DNA of 64,000 nucleotides from SMBSF63 sp034003545 (GTDB lineage: Bacteria > Chloroflexota > Anaerolineae > Anaerolineales > Anaerolineaceae), in NCBI GenBank assembly GCA_964447155.1, contig CAYURM010000001.1, positions 318,369 to 382,368 of the forward strand, written 5' to 3'. Of the stretch, positions 16,285 to 25,113 are shown in pieces. Position 1 is the stretch's first letter, and every line of letters begins with the position of its first letter. The notes under the pieces were generated by a model. The model worked only from the letters and a program-made list of their open reading frames with translations, made no database searches and was not told the DNA's origin. The position numbers were made by a program, and so were the translations under genes.

Positions 16285-16532
16285 CAGTCCATTCTTCTCT
16301 CGATCAAAGCTGCCAATTGTGCCAGCGTATCAAACGTCTCGGCGTTCAGCTCCGTATCGTCAATGAGCACATTCCAGGTATCTTCAACAAACAGGGAAAG
16401 GTCCACCAGGCTGAAGGAATCAATCACCCCGGAGGAAATCAATGCTTCCTGCGGGTTCAGTTTGCGCTCTGGCTGCTTGAGAATCTCTTTCGTGATGTGA
16501 TCCTCAAGTTTTGCAACGATTTCTGCGTTCAT
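16284..16532 (-). CDS. Acyl carrier protein
   Basis: An 82-residue carrier protein with the phosphopantetheine attachment serine at Ser39 in GVIDSFSLVDL (usually DSL; Phe replaces Leu). It carries acyl groups as thioesters. It is followed directly by the acyl-AMP ligase with a one-base stop/start overlap, so the ligase probably loads this carrier. It differs from housekeeping AcpP by its DSF motif and its genetic partner. A GAGGAG box precedes the ATG at 16532. Confidence 0.88.
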   Translation of the reverse strand: MNAEIVAKLEDHITKEILKQPERKLNPQEALISSGVIDSFSLVDLSLFVEDTWNVLIDDTELNAETFDTLAQLAALIERRMD

Positions 16533-16594
16533 AGTTCCATGCTCCTCACGTATCCCTGAAGGGAGTTTTTTATGGCTATGCGAATAATATTTGC

Positions 16595-17650
16595 CTATTG
16601 TACCAGATTCTTCTTCAAAGAATCAATTGCTTCTACTGGCGTAGGATCAACTTCATACGTCATCGCCAGATAATAGGCCAGATAATCGCCGAAGTGCAGC
16701 GTTGTCCACATCTGGCTGAGCGCATCATCTCCCGCCGCCTGGAATGCCAGCGATTGCAGCCCGGCATCCTCAAACACCTTGCGCGTCAGCTTCAGGCGTA
16801 GTTTATTGCGCTCATGGTCCGAAGCAGACCCCAGAAAAACCATCCGCATCTGCGGCAGCAAGGCTTTCGGGTGAAACACACCCGCCAAAGTATTGTGATC
16901 GGTCTCGGGCAAATACTCAAACTGCGCCCAGGCTTTCGCCACTTCACTGATCTGCCCTTTCCAACGGCGGGCCACCGGACTAAGCATCCCGCTGGCAAAC
17001 ACCGACACCCACTTCCCTGCCAGGGTTTCAGCCATCTGCTTGGCGGGGTTTTCGGCCACAGGCACGTCCGCGGCCAGGACAGCTTGCCGGGCTTTCATCG
17101 CCGCCACCGCCGCAGCCAGCTCTTCAGCAGGATCAGGGATCACTCTCAGGCGGTTCATCATTGCCAGCAGCAAACCAAACGAGAATCCTACCGCGGCGCG
17201 TGGCTGGCCGTCGTGTTCAAACTGCCACCATGCCGCTCTGGTCCCCTGCGCTGCTTTTGCCAGCTTGCCGCCGCGGGTCACCGCCACTACCTGGCAGCCG
17301 TTCTCCAGCGCACGCCCAAACGCCGAGAGGGTCTCCTCAGTATTGCCGGAATGCGAAGAAGCGATCACCAGCGTCTCCGGCCCTTTGGCCCAGGCAGGCA
17401 GATCATAATCACGGTGCACAGTCAACGGCAGAGAAGCCCGCCCTTCCATATACCCGGCCAGCAAATCACTGCCAATGGCTGATCCACCCATCCCGGCCAC
17501 AATGATATATTTCAAGCCAGTAAATTCGGGTAATGGCTGCTGCATCCCCAGTGCAAAAGCGTCTGCCAGCTGCTCAGGCAGCCCTTCAATGGCTGCATAC
17601 ATATTGCTGACATCTAACGCATCAAATTTTTTATACTCATTCAAATTCAT
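16595..17650 (-). CDS. Bifunctional phosphoglucose/phosphomannose isomerase
   Basis: Interconverts glucose-6-P or mannose-6-P with fructose-6-P, linking glycolysis with mannose nucleotide supply. The 351-residue protein has two SIS domains with the motifs AGMGGSAIGSDLL (about 53-65) and ASSHSGNTEET (about 96-106), typical of this family found in archaea and some bacteria including Chloroflexota. The C-terminal EYLPETDHN stretch and a terminal helix with SLKKN are also characteristic. It lies 62 nt upstream of the ACP gene and in the same direction, so it may share its transcript. Confidence 0.9.
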   Translation of the reverse strand: MNLNEYKKFDALDVSNMYAAIEGLPEQLADAFALGMQQPLPEFTGLKYIIVAGMGGSAIGSDLLAGYMEGRASLPLTVHRDYDLPAWAKGPETLVIASSHSGNTEETLSAFGRALENGCQVVAVTRGGKLAKAAQGTRAAWWQFEHDGQPRAAVGFSFGLLLAMMNRLRVIPDPAEELAAAVAAMKARQAVLAADVPVAENPAKQMAETLAGKWVSVFASGMLSPVARRWKGQISEVAKAWAQFEYLPETDHNTLAGVFHPKALLPQMRMVFLGSASDHERNKLRLKLTRKVFEDAGLQSLAFQAAGDDALSQMWTTLHFGDYLAYYLAMTYEVDPTPVEAIDSLKKNLVQ

Positions 17651-17674
17651 TTTTTCCTCCTGAAACGAAAATTT

Positions 17675-18658
17675 CTACGGGATAAACCAGGTCACGAAAG
17701 CGACATCCGGGTAGTCAGCGTCATTTGCTGTGGACTTCACCCATAAATACCCCGGCAGTCCCTGGCTGCTCTGATAACAGATAAACACATCGGCTGTCAA
17801 ATCTTCCAACACAATCGTATCCCCCGATAACGGGGTCTGAATACAGTCGTTTTGCGCCGGCGGCATGCCGGCATCCCCACCCGTCAATCCCATCTTCACA
17901 TCACCCAGTGGCAGCACAGTGACCTGGCCGTCTTCAAATCCCAGGGAAACATCACTATCGTCGCCCATGTCCATACCGCCGCTGTCGAAATCGAGAGCGA
18001 TTTCTTCTGCGACGCCCACCTCACCTTGTTGATAGATCATCGCAATGGGCGTATGGGTGGGGGCCGGATTCGCCGTAGGCGTTGACCCGTCATACACATG
18101 AATGCGCACCCAGAAGGGAGCATTGCCCTGCGGCCCCAGGCCAAACAGCTCACCTTCAGCATTCCGCATTTTCCAGTTGCTCTGATACAAACCATTCTGC
18201 TGCGGAGCCGCCATCGCTACCGACAAATCCACGCTCTCGCCCGGATGCACGGGCACATCCAGATATAAAATCCGGGCCGATCCCATTGGTTCCCCCGAAA
18301 ACCAGAGAATGGCATAATCTTCCGACCAGGCGCAATTCCCCGCATTCACCAGCCGCCATATCTTGGTAAATTCTTCACCTGGTCGAAAAACCGTCCCGTC
18401 TGGAACAGTCACGTCAATCGGAAGTCCCGGCGCTGCCCGGTCGCAAATACCACCCGATTCTGTCTGCATCACGGGAACATTTGCCGCTGCCCCGGGTGAG
18501 GCAGTCGCCGTACTGTGCATGGGAACAGAGGCATCAACATCTGGCGGCCCAGGCGGCATATACCCGGGAAACGTACATCCCGTCAGGATCATACACGCCC
18601 ACACAATCCACACAACCTGGAAGCATTTCTTCCAGTTCAAATTCTTCCCGCCAGTCAC
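17675..18658 (-). CDS. Lipoprotein with four-tryptophan (NBR1-Ig-like) domain
   Basis: A 327-residue secreted lipoprotein: basic N-terminus, hydrophobic helix and lipobox LTGC (Cys at about 28). Residues about 80-190 form an NBR1-Ig-like domain, recognisable by VPDGTVFRPGEEFTKIWRL, NAGNCAW, the PG-ESV strand and the GLYQSNWKMRN strand. A Thr/Pro linker (TPTANPAPTHTP) leads to a C-terminal region (about 215-327) that I cannot assign. Such Ig-like domains are widespread in lipoproteins of this phylum; the ligand is unknown. A second, shorter relative is at 28013. Confidence 0.82.
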   Translation of the reverse strand: MTGGKNLNWKKCFQVVWIVWACMILTGCTFPGYMPPGPPDVDASVPMHSTATASPGAAANVPVMQTESGGICDRAAPGLPIDVTVPDGTVFRPGEEFTKIWRLVNAGNCAWSEDYAILWFSGEPMGSARILYLDVPVHPGESVDLSVAMAAPQQNGLYQSNWKMRNAEGELFGLGPQGNAPFWVRIHVYDGSTPTANPAPTHTPIAMIYQQGEVGVAEEIALDFDSGGMDMGDDSDVSLGFEDGQVTVLPLGDVKMGLTGGDAGMPPAQNDCIQTPLSGDTIVLEDLTADVFICYQSSQGLPGYLWVKSTANDADYPDVAFVTWFIP

Positions 18659-18671
18659 AAAGCTGTCCCGG

Positions 18672-18971
18672 TCAGTCCCGCGGCAAGAGATGAACCATCT
18701 CCAGAAATTCGGCCCATTCTTCTCCCGAAAATTGAATGATCAAATTGCTGTACTCCACATCATACGTCATATTCTTCTCATCGCCAGGGCCTTCTGCGTT
18801 GTTGACCAGCTGCAAGAATTCATCCCATTCTTCCTGAAAGAAATGCAGGGTCACATTGTTCAATTCCAGATGATACGTTGTTTCCTCATCCGGTTCGTCG
18901 GCCTTCCAGGCCAGGAATTGTTCGGTTTCAGCAAGTACTTCCGTCTTTGGTTCAGGCATGTTTGCCATCAT
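18672..18971 (-). CDS. Small protein with internal duplication
   Basis: About 99 residues from the ATG at 18971, chosen because AAGGA lies 6 nt upstream; a longer frame to 19016 exists but lacks such a site. The protein is acidic and contains the same unit twice: TYHLELNNVTLHFFQEEWDEFLQLV and, about 36 residues later, TYDVEYSNLIIQFSGEEWAEFLEMV. The unit looks like two beta strands followed by an amphipathic helix. Its start overlaps the end of the upstream AI-2E gene by 20 nt. I do not recognise a family; co-translation with the transporter suggests a shared transcript but not a function. Confidence 0.7.
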   Translation of the reverse strand: MMANMPEPKTEVLAETEQFLAWKADEPDEETTYHLELNNVTLHFFQEEWDEFLQLVNNAEGPGDEKNMTYDVEYSNLIIQFSGEEWAEFLEMVHLLPRD

Positions 18972-20250
18972 CTTTATCCTTTTTTGATAAGCTTTTACGG
19001 TTCGCAAACCAATCACGGACCCTCTCCCACAATTTTATCCCCCAATCTTTGATCTTGTCCCACAGTTTTCTTGTCAACTTGGTCACGGCCGGAGGTTTGA
19101 GACTGCGGTCTCCTTTCAACGATTCCCAAGGGTCCATATCGAACAATTTGTGCAGGGCAAACGTTGCCAGCAGCTTAACTGTCGCCAGCACAGGCCCGGC
19201 CAGAACCAGTCCGATAAATCCCAGCCAGGTCGTTCCAATGATGATCCCCACCAGCAGCATGGCGGGATGCACCCGCAGCGCATTCCCCATCACCCGCGGC
19301 GTGATCATTGAATCAATCACAGGATCCATTAACATGCTGACGCCAATCACGACCAGGGCATAAGGGAAAGGCTGCAAACCAAACCCGCTTGAGGTTTGTA
19401 GCAGCGCGACCACAAAATATACGAACCAGGTCACTGCCGTACCCACCCAGGGGATAAAACGCGCAAACCCGGCCATCACAGCCAGCCCCAGGGCAAACCG
19501 CACCCCGAGGATATTCAGCAAAACGAAATAAATAACGAAAGTGATCGATACCATCGTAAGCTGTCCGCGCAGAAAGCCATGCCAGATGCGCTTCATTTCC
19601 AGTCCGATTTGTTGAAGATCATATTCATAGCCAGGGAGATGCAGTGAAAACAGTTGGTAAGGGCGCCCCCGGTTCTCCAGCAGGATGAAATAAGCCAGCA
19701 TAATCACCAGAAACAGGGCAGTCACCAGCGAAGCTGCGCCGCTGGCAATGCTGGTCACGATGCTTCCTACCTGTGAAAACAACGGTTGAATGGACGAAAC
19801 AATCTGCTGACCAACCGTATCCAGGTTCAGGTTCAAATTGCTGAGCGGGTATTCAAAAGGCCCGACTACAATCACTTGCTCATTGAGATTTTCCAGCATT
19901 TCAGGCAAATCATTCAGCCTGTTTTGCAAAAAATTAAGCAAGCCCTTGGATTGATCCACCAAAGCAATGCCGCCCCAGGTGAGCAGCCCCAGCAGGATAA
20001 GCACCACCACCAGCAGCACCACGGCCACCGCCAGCCCCCACGGCAGCCGTATCTTCTTTACCAGCCAACACGCCGCCGGATAAAGCAGATACGAGAGGAG
20101 GAAAGCCAGCAGCAGAGGACCGACAAGTGCTCTGAAACGCACCAAAAAGAAGCCGACCACTCCAAAAAAGATAAAGGCGACCATAGCCTTGGTGGAACCG
20201 CCCCATTTCGGTGAGTGCCCGGTATCCTTTTTTATATCAGGTGTATTCAT
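18952..20250 (-). CDS. AI-2E family transporter (second copy)
   Basis: An approximately 432-residue polytopic membrane protein of the AI-2E/PerM (UPF0118) family, with about seven or eight membrane segments and the family patterns YPAACWLVKK, VVLLVVVLILLG and PRVMGNALRVHP with the following GIIIGTTWLGFIG. Members have been linked to export or ion flux; the substrate cannot be told from sequence. The ATG at 20250 overlaps the stop of the upstream homologue as ATGA, preferred over a longer start at 20268. The charged tail is longer than usual. Confidence 0.88.
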   Translation of the reverse strand: MNTPDIKKDTGHSPKWGGSTKAMVAFIFFGVVGFFLVRFRALVGPLLLAFLLSYLLYPAACWLVKKIRLPWGLAVAVVLLVVVLILLGLLTWGGIALVDQSKGLLNFLQNRLNDLPEMLENLNEQVIVVGPFEYPLSNLNLNLDTVGQQIVSSIQPLFSQVGSIVTSIASGAASLVTALFLVIMLAYFILLENRGRPYQLFSLHLPGYEYDLQQIGLEMKRIWHGFLRGQLTMVSITFVIYFVLLNILGVRFALGLAVMAGFARFIPWVGTAVTWFVYFVVALLQTSSGFGLQPFPYALVVIGVSMLMDPVIDSMITPRVMGNALRVHPAMLLVGIIIGTTWLGFIGLVLAGPVLATVKLLATFALHKLFDMDPWESLKGDRSLKPPAVTKLTRKLWDKIKDWGIKLWERVRDWFANRKSLSKKDKDDGKHA

Positions 20251-21524
20251 TCTTCTTTCTTCTTCCACAAAAAATCAACGATCCGCTGCCAGCTAAACCC
20301 TTTGCCATTCTCAAATTGCTGGAGAAGCGATTCTTTTTTCTCCTCCGTTTTATCCACTTCCTGCCAGGGATCCAGATCAAATGACTTGCGCAACGCATAA
20401 TTGGCAGCCAGCATCAGTGTCGCCAGCACGGGTGCCGCCAGCATGATCCCGATGAACCCCAGCAAGCTGGCGCCAACATAGGCGCCAATCAATAAAGCAG
20501 CTGGATGGACGTGAAGCGCACTGCCCATCAACTTCGGGGTGATCATCTGATCAATCAGGGTATCAAACACCAGTCCTGCAGCCACCACCAAAACAGCATA
20601 CCAGAATGGCGTCAGCCCAAAGGCAGGCGTCACTGTAAAGATCGAAACGGTGAAAAGCACTACCCATAAAATGGCCGGGCCAATATAGGGCAGAAACCGT
20701 GCCAAACCGGCCAGCAGCGCCAGTTCCAATGCATAGGGCAATCCCAGAATGCTCAATACAAGGGTGTAAATCAGGATCGTAATCAGGATCAAAGTCAACT
20801 GTCCTCGCAAAAAAGCATCCCACACGCGGCTCAGTTCTTTGCCCATGCGCTCAATGTCATATTGATAGCGGGGAATGTTGAATTTGACAATCTGCGAAGC
20901 AACCCCGTTGGATTCCGACAGCATAAAGAATGAGACCAGCAATACCAGAACGAGATTGGCAATCAATCCAGCCGCCCCCGTGGCGATTGTCCCAACCAAT
21001 GAACCGGCGCTGGCAAGCAGCGCGGAAAGTGAAACGAACACCTCATCCACAACCTGGTCGACCTGGACATCCAGTTCCTGGAAATCCAGAAGATATGGGC
21101 CAATCTGGTAGCTTGTCCGTCCAATATCCGTCAAAAAATCGGGCAGGTACTGCATCTGTTCTTCCAAAAAACCAAACAGATTAATCGATTGATCTACCAG
21201 GGTAACCCCCCCCCACACCACCAAACCAATCACAATCACCAACAACAAAAGATATAAAATACCAACAGATAACCGCCAGGGCAAATGCGTCTTTTTGTGG
21301 AACCAATCTGCTACCGGATATAACAAATATACCATCACAAATGCCAGCAGCAAGGGCCCCCAGATGTTGCGGAAAAATACCAGCAGTCCTGCGATGATCA
21401 CCACAAAAGAGGCCGCCACGACCAGCTTGGTCGAAGAATTCCACCGCGGTGAGGCAGGCGTTTCCTTCTTATTCTTTAGTTTTTTTGAACCGGTCTGTTC
21501 TGTCACGTGCTTCTTCCTTCGCAT
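20247..21524 (-). CDS. AI-2E family transporter (first copy)
   Basis: A 425-residue paralogue of the following gene, with the same membrane pattern and the conserved PKLMGSALHVHPAALLIGAY region. The tandem arrangement and ATGA overlap suggest duplication and coupled translation, perhaps giving a hetero-oligomer. An alternative GTG start at 21506 has a better ribosome-binding site (AAGGAAG, 7 nt away) than the ATG at 21524. The AAGAAGG-rich 3' end encodes a lysine/glutamate tail that doubles as the ribosome-binding site of the next gene. Confidence 0.88.
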   Translation of the reverse strand: MRRKKHVTEQTGSKKLKNKKETPASPRWNSSTKLVVAASFVVIIAGLLVFFRNIWGPLLLAFVMVYLLYPVADWFHKKTHLPWRLSVGILYLLLLVIVIGLVVWGGVTLVDQSINLFGFLEEQMQYLPDFLTDIGRTSYQIGPYLLDFQELDVQVDQVVDEVFVSLSALLASAGSLVGTIATGAAGLIANLVLVLLVSFFMLSESNGVASQIVKFNIPRYQYDIERMGKELSRVWDAFLRGQLTLILITILIYTLVLSILGLPYALELALLAGLARFLPYIGPAILWVVLFTVSIFTVTPAFGLTPFWYAVLVVAAGLVFDTLIDQMITPKLMGSALHVHPAALLIGAYVGASLLGFIGIMLAAPVLATLMLAANYALRKSFDLDPWQEVDKTEEKKESLLQQFENGKGFSWQRIVDFLWKKKEE

Positions 21525-21658
21525 TCATCCAATTGTTGAAGATATCTTCCATTTGATTTTATCTCAAAACACATCTAAATTGATTCTATTCAACAATCCC
21601 GTTTTCAACATCCCGGCGAAAAGTCGCGCTGAACTGTGATGAAAATTTTTCTAAAAAA

Positions 21659-21688
21659 CATTCCTTCCAAGTTTCCCTGGAAGGAATG
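21659..21688 (-). terminator. Intrinsic terminator of the FHA gene
   Basis: An 11-bp perfect stem (21659-21669? left arm, 21678-21688 right arm) with an 8-nt loop. On the minus strand it is followed by TTTTTTAG. It lies 25 nt past the FHA stop codon. Confidence 0.85.
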
Positions 21689-21713
21689 CAAACCACCGTG
21701 GAAAAATGGCGCG

Positions 21714-22319
21714 CTATGGACAAAGACCCGGCGAGACCATATTGAATGCCCAGCCAAACCAGTCACACCAGGCAGCATTCACATCAATATAAATCAATAC
21801 CGCCACACACACACATAACAACAGCAAAGCTGCCACAATGATCCCAATCAGGATCGGTTTGCGTTTCTTCTTCGCCGTGCCGGATGTTGGCTGTGCCGGA
21901 ACCTGACCGGCATAGGCCGGCGTCTGTGGTGGGGGCGGAGGCACAGCTGCCGGCGGCGGTGCAGGAACCGGTGCTGGCTTGCGCGGAGCAGCCACAGTAG
22001 CTGCCTCATCGGCAGACTGCAGCGCCTCAAACAACAGGCTGATGCTTTCACCGAACATGATCAGTTCGCCAGGGCGCAGCACATACGGCCCCATCAAACG
22101 CTGTCCGTTTACCGATGTCCCATTGGTGGAGCCTAAATCCTCAATGATATAGTTCCCGCCCTGCAGGAAAATTCGTGCATGCCGGCGTGACGCCTCTGAG
22201 TCATTAATGACAATATCATTACTCAAATCACGTCCCAGGGTGGTCTCTACTTTTTCCAACAGGAAAGTCTTGCCCACTGTTGGACCCGAACGCATGACCA
22301 GACGATAGGTTGGTGCCAT
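21714..22319 (-). CDS. FHA-domain protein with C-terminal membrane anchor
   Basis: Residues about 5-95 form a forkhead-associated domain, which binds phosphothreonine peptides; the conserved GRDLSNDI, SRRHARI and LGSTNGTSVNG elements are all present. A proline/alanine-rich linker follows, then KKKRKP and a single membrane helix (about 155-178) and a short Cys/Trp-containing end. The topology would place the FHA domain in the cytoplasm. Start 22319 is preferred over 22340 because of an ideal AAAGGAGG 5 nt upstream. No Ser/Thr kinase is in the window, so its partner lies elsewhere. It has its own terminator. Confidence 0.9.
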   Translation of the reverse strand: MAPTYRLVMRSGPTVGKTFLLEKVETTLGRDLSNDIVINDSEASRRHARIFLQGGNYIIEDLGSTNGTSVNGQRLMGPYVLRPGELIMFGESISLLFEALQSADEAATVAAPRKPAPVPAPPPAAVPPPPPQTPAYAGQVPAQPTSGTAKKKRKPILIGIIVAALLLLCVCVAVLIYIDVNAAWCDWFGWAFNMVSPGLCP

Positions 22320-22471
22320 AAGTCCTCCTTTTTCTAGCAAATATACACTAACAGTTTAACGGTTTTACAGGTGCATGTCAACCAGAACTTCACCAGAATT
22401 TTATCCGACTCTTCTATCTCTCTCTCAACTTCTGGTAGAATTCGGCGTACAACCCTCATTTAGGAGAAAAT

Positions 22472-22666
22472 GTGACCATCACCATCATCCTGCACAAGCA
22501 GGAGTTCACCCTCGAAAAAGAGACCTCCGTCATGCGCGCCATGGAACTGCTGGAAGTATCTCCCGAAGCGCACCTGGCCGTGCGCGATGGTAAACTGCTC
22601 ACCGAAGATGAACGCCTCTACCAGGGCGATCTCGTCCAGTTCATTTCGGTCATCTCGGGAGGCTGA
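22472..22666 (+). CDS. ttuB: Ubiquitin-like sulfur carrier, TtuB/MoaD/ThiS type
   Basis: A 64-residue beta-grasp protein ending in the obligatory Gly-Gly (SVISGG), the end that is adenylated and thiocarboxylated to carry sulfur. The start is GTG, with TAGGAG at correct distance; an ATG two bases upstream is out of frame. Its stop codon is 3 nt from the start of the TtuA-like gene, so the pair is an operon. The partner identifies it as the TtuB-type donor for 2-thiolation of tRNA U54/T54 rather than a molybdopterin or thiamine carrier, though this is inferred from context. Confidence 0.85.
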   Translation: MTITIILHKQEFTLEKETSVMRAMELLEVSPEAHLAVRDGKLLTEDERLYQGDLVQFISVISGG

Positions 22667-22669
22667 GCG

Positions 22670-23593
22670 ATGAACTGTAAAAAATGCGGTCAACGAGCCG
22701 CCATCAAGATGCCGCAGCATAACATGGCCCTGTGCCGCGAGCATTTCCTCGAATGGATTCCCTTACACACCCAGCGTACCATTGAAAAATACCGCATGTT
22801 CACGCGCGAGGAAAAAATCCTCGTCGCCGTTTCTGGCGGCAAAGACTCACTGGCGCTGTGGGATGTGCTCCAGCGGTTGGGATACCAGGCGGATGGCATC
22901 TACATCCACCTCGGCATCACTGACCCGCAAAACGAATTGGCCTACTCGGATACATCCTGCACCTTTTCGCGGCAGTTCGCCGAACAGCATGGGCTGAACC
23001 TGCATGTTGTCAATGTGAAAGAAACCTACGGGGAAACCATCAGCGAGATCAACTCTCGCTCTGCACATGGCCGCGCCAAACCCTGCTCCATCTGCGGACT
23101 GGTCAAACGCCACATCATGAACCAGTTCGCCCACGATGAAGGCTACCCTGTGCTGGCAACCGGCCATAACCTGGATGATGAAGCCGCCGCCCTGTTTGGC
23201 AATACCCTCACCTGGACGGTGGATATGCTCAAGCGCCAATCCCCCCGGCTGCCGGCCATGCCCGGTTTTGCCCGTAAGGCGAAACCTTTTTGCCGCATCT
23301 ACGAGCGCGAATCAGCAGCCTATGCCCTCATGCGCAATATCGCCTATATTTATGAAGAATGTCCATTTTCAGGCGGGGCGCGGACAATCCAGTACAAGCA
23401 GATGCTCAACCAATTGGAAAAACGCAGCCCGGGCACGAAGATGAATTTCTATATCCAGTTTCTCAAAGCCCAGTCAGAACTCTTCAACGAAACACAGGCT
23501 GCGATTCCCATCGAAGAATATTGCCCCATCTGCGGCCAGCCCACCCACAGCGGTCAGTTGTGCGCCTTCTGCCGTCTCATGGGAGCAGAATAA
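22670..23593 (+). CDS. ttuA: tRNA 2-thiolation enzyme, TtuA family
   Basis: A 307-residue PP-loop ATPase that adenylates tRNA uridine and inserts sulfur taken from the thiocarboxylated carrier. All hallmarks are present: N-terminal zinc finger (Cys3, Cys6, Cys22, His25), PP-loop SGGKDS (55-60), the iron-sulfur cysteines Cys139, Cys142 and Cys231, and a C-terminal zinc finger (Cys285, Cys288, Cys298, Cys301). In Thermus this enzyme makes 2-thioribothymidine 54, which stabilises tRNA at high temperature. A related target such as U34 is possible. It is preceded by the sulfur carrier gene with 3-nt spacing and followed by a large palindrome. Confidence 0.9.
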   Translation: MNCKKCGQRAAIKMPQHNMALCREHFLEWIPLHTQRTIEKYRMFTREEKILVAVSGGKDSLALWDVLQRLGYQADGIYIHLGITDPQNELAYSDTSCTFSRQFAEQHGLNLHVVNVKETYGETISEINSRSAHGRAKPCSICGLVKRHIMNQFAHDEGYPVLATGHNLDDEAAALFGNTLTWTVDMLKRQSPRLPAMPGFARKAKPFCRIYERESAAYALMRNIAYIYEECPFSGGARTIQYKQMLNQLEKRSPGTKMNFYIQFLKAQSELFNETQAAIPIEEYCPICGQPTHSGQLCAFCRLMGAE

Positions 23594-23677
23594 AAATAAT
23601 GCCTTTCGTAGTGGTGCACAATGTTCAATGCTTTGTTGGCGCATGCTGCCCCACTACGGCATAAGGCTGCTTAACGG

Positions 23678-23704
23678 TCAACAGGGCGCGGCGCGCCCTG
23701 TTGA
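23678..23704. repeat. GC-rich palindrome between convergent genes
   Basis: A 13-bp stem (23678-23690 / 23692-23704), nearly perfectly palindromic, between ttuA and glnA. Neither side is followed by a U run, so it is not a classic terminator, though it could stop or stabilise both 3' ends. Confidence 0.6.
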
Positions 23705-23741
23705 TCTACCTTCATTCCTGGTTCAGTGTTCTGTTTTGACT

Positions 23742-25085
23742 TTATGTAGTTTCCAGATACTTGTCAATTTCCCAATCCATCACCTGCATGCGATATTCAT
23801 CCCACTCAGCTAATTTTGCGCGGCGAAAGGCTTCGTAAATCTCCTCGCCCAAGGCATCCTTAACTACTTCATCTTTTTCCAATTCGCCTAACGCTTCCTG
23901 CAGTGAACTGGGCAGTTGGGTGATCCCCAACTGGATCTTCTCTTCAAGAGTCAGCTCATACACATTGACATTGTTCAACGGTTTGGGCAGGGCCAGGTCA
24001 TTCTCGATACCATCGATGGTGGTAGCAATCATGACCGCAAAAGCCAGATAGGGATTACTGGAGGGGTCCGGGCAGCGCAGCTCACAGCGCACGGCTGAAG
24101 ACATCCCCTCGTTATAGCGCGGAATACGGATCAAAGCAGAGCGATTCAACTGTGCCCAACCCACATATACAGGAGCCTCATACCCGGGGACCAGACGCTT
24201 GTAGGAATTTACCGTTGGGGCGATCACAGCAGACATTGCGCGAGCATGGTTAAGCTGTCCGCTGATCATCCCGTAAGCCAGACTGGACAGCTTAAATTCA
24301 TCAGAATCATCAAAGAAGAGATTGTTGCCATCCGCATCAAAGATAGACTGATGGCAATGCATCCCGGAGCCACTCACCCCAAAAATCGGCTTGGGCATAA
24401 AGGAAGCTACCAGACCATGGGCCGCGGCAATCGCTTTGGCAGTGTACTTCATGGTCAGCACATTATCAGCGGTTTTGAGGGCATTGGCAAAGCGGAAATC
24501 GACTTCATGCTGGCCGCGGGCAACCTCATGATGTCCCACTTCCACCTCAAGCCCCATCATATCCAATGCCATCATCAATTCACTGCGCACACGCAGCGCT
24601 TCGTCATCCGGAGAAAAATCAAAATAACCGCCAACATCATATGGAACGGGATGAATACCATGCCCGTTGCACTCACCCTTTTTGAAAAGGAAGAATTCCG
24701 GCTCCGTACCGATATTATACGTCCAGCCTTTTTCTTCCAGCCGTTTCACCTGGCGCTTCAATGCACCCCGCGGATCCTTGGCATAGGGTTCCCCGCTGGG
24801 AGTATGAATATCGCAGAAAATTCGTGCGCGGCGCATGTCCGCCTGACTCCACGGCAGCACGGCATAGGTATCGGCGTCGGGGGCAAGGTGCATATCACCT
24901 TCCTGCACGCGGGCAAAACCTTCCACAGACGAGCCATCAAACCAGATCCCATTTTTCATCGCGCTGGCAAGCTGAGAGAGTGGGGCATCCACGCTCTTCA
25001 CATTCCCGATAATATCCGTGAACTGAAAGGATATGAACTTTACCTTGTCTTTCTCACATCGTTCAAGCAATTCTTTTGTATCCAT
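23742..25085 (-). CDS. glnA: Glutamine synthetase type I
   Basis: Makes glutamine from glutamate, ammonia and ATP; the central nitrogen-assimilation enzyme, a cytoplasmic dodecamer. From the ATG at 25085 (GGAGGAGA 5 nt upstream) it has 447 residues, the normal GSI length; a longer frame to 25151 would run through leader hairpins and is rejected. Motifs: FDGSSVEGF, TEPEFFLF (metal site), the ATP signature KPIFGVSGSGMHCHQS, and RIPRYN. The tyrosine of the adenylylation loop region appears as NVYELT, so covalent control cannot be judged. The 5' leader of about 370 nt carries a glmS-type ribozyme and a further hairpin, implying RNA-level control by glucosamine-6-phosphate. Confidence 0.95.
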   Translation of the reverse strand: MDTKELLERCEKDKVKFISFQFTDIIGNVKSVDAPLSQLASAMKNGIWFDGSSVEGFARVQEGDMHLAPDADTYAVLPWSQADMRRARIFCDIHTPSGEPYAKDPRGALKRQVKRLEEKGWTYNIGTEPEFFLFKKGECNGHGIHPVPYDVGGYFDFSPDDEALRVRSELMMALDMMGLEVEVGHHEVARGQHEVDFRFANALKTADNVLTMKYTAKAIAAAHGLVASFMPKPIFGVSGSGMHCHQSIFDADGNNLFFDDSDEFKLSSLAYGMISGQLNHARAMSAVIAPTVNSYKRLVPGYEAPVYVGWAQLNRSALIRIPRYNEGMSSAVRCELRCPDPSSNPYLAFAVMIATTIDGIENDLALPKPLNNVNVYELTLEEKIQLGITQLPSSLQEALGELEKDEVVKDALGEEIYEAFRRAKLAEWDEYRMQVMDWEIDKYLETT

Positions 25086-25113
25086 GCTATTCTCCTCCAA
25101 ATAAAATAAAAGC

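Noticed and set aside
24246..25109. Long antisense frame (287 codons) over glnA
   Set aside because: Shadow of glutamine synthetase; no recognisable protein features.
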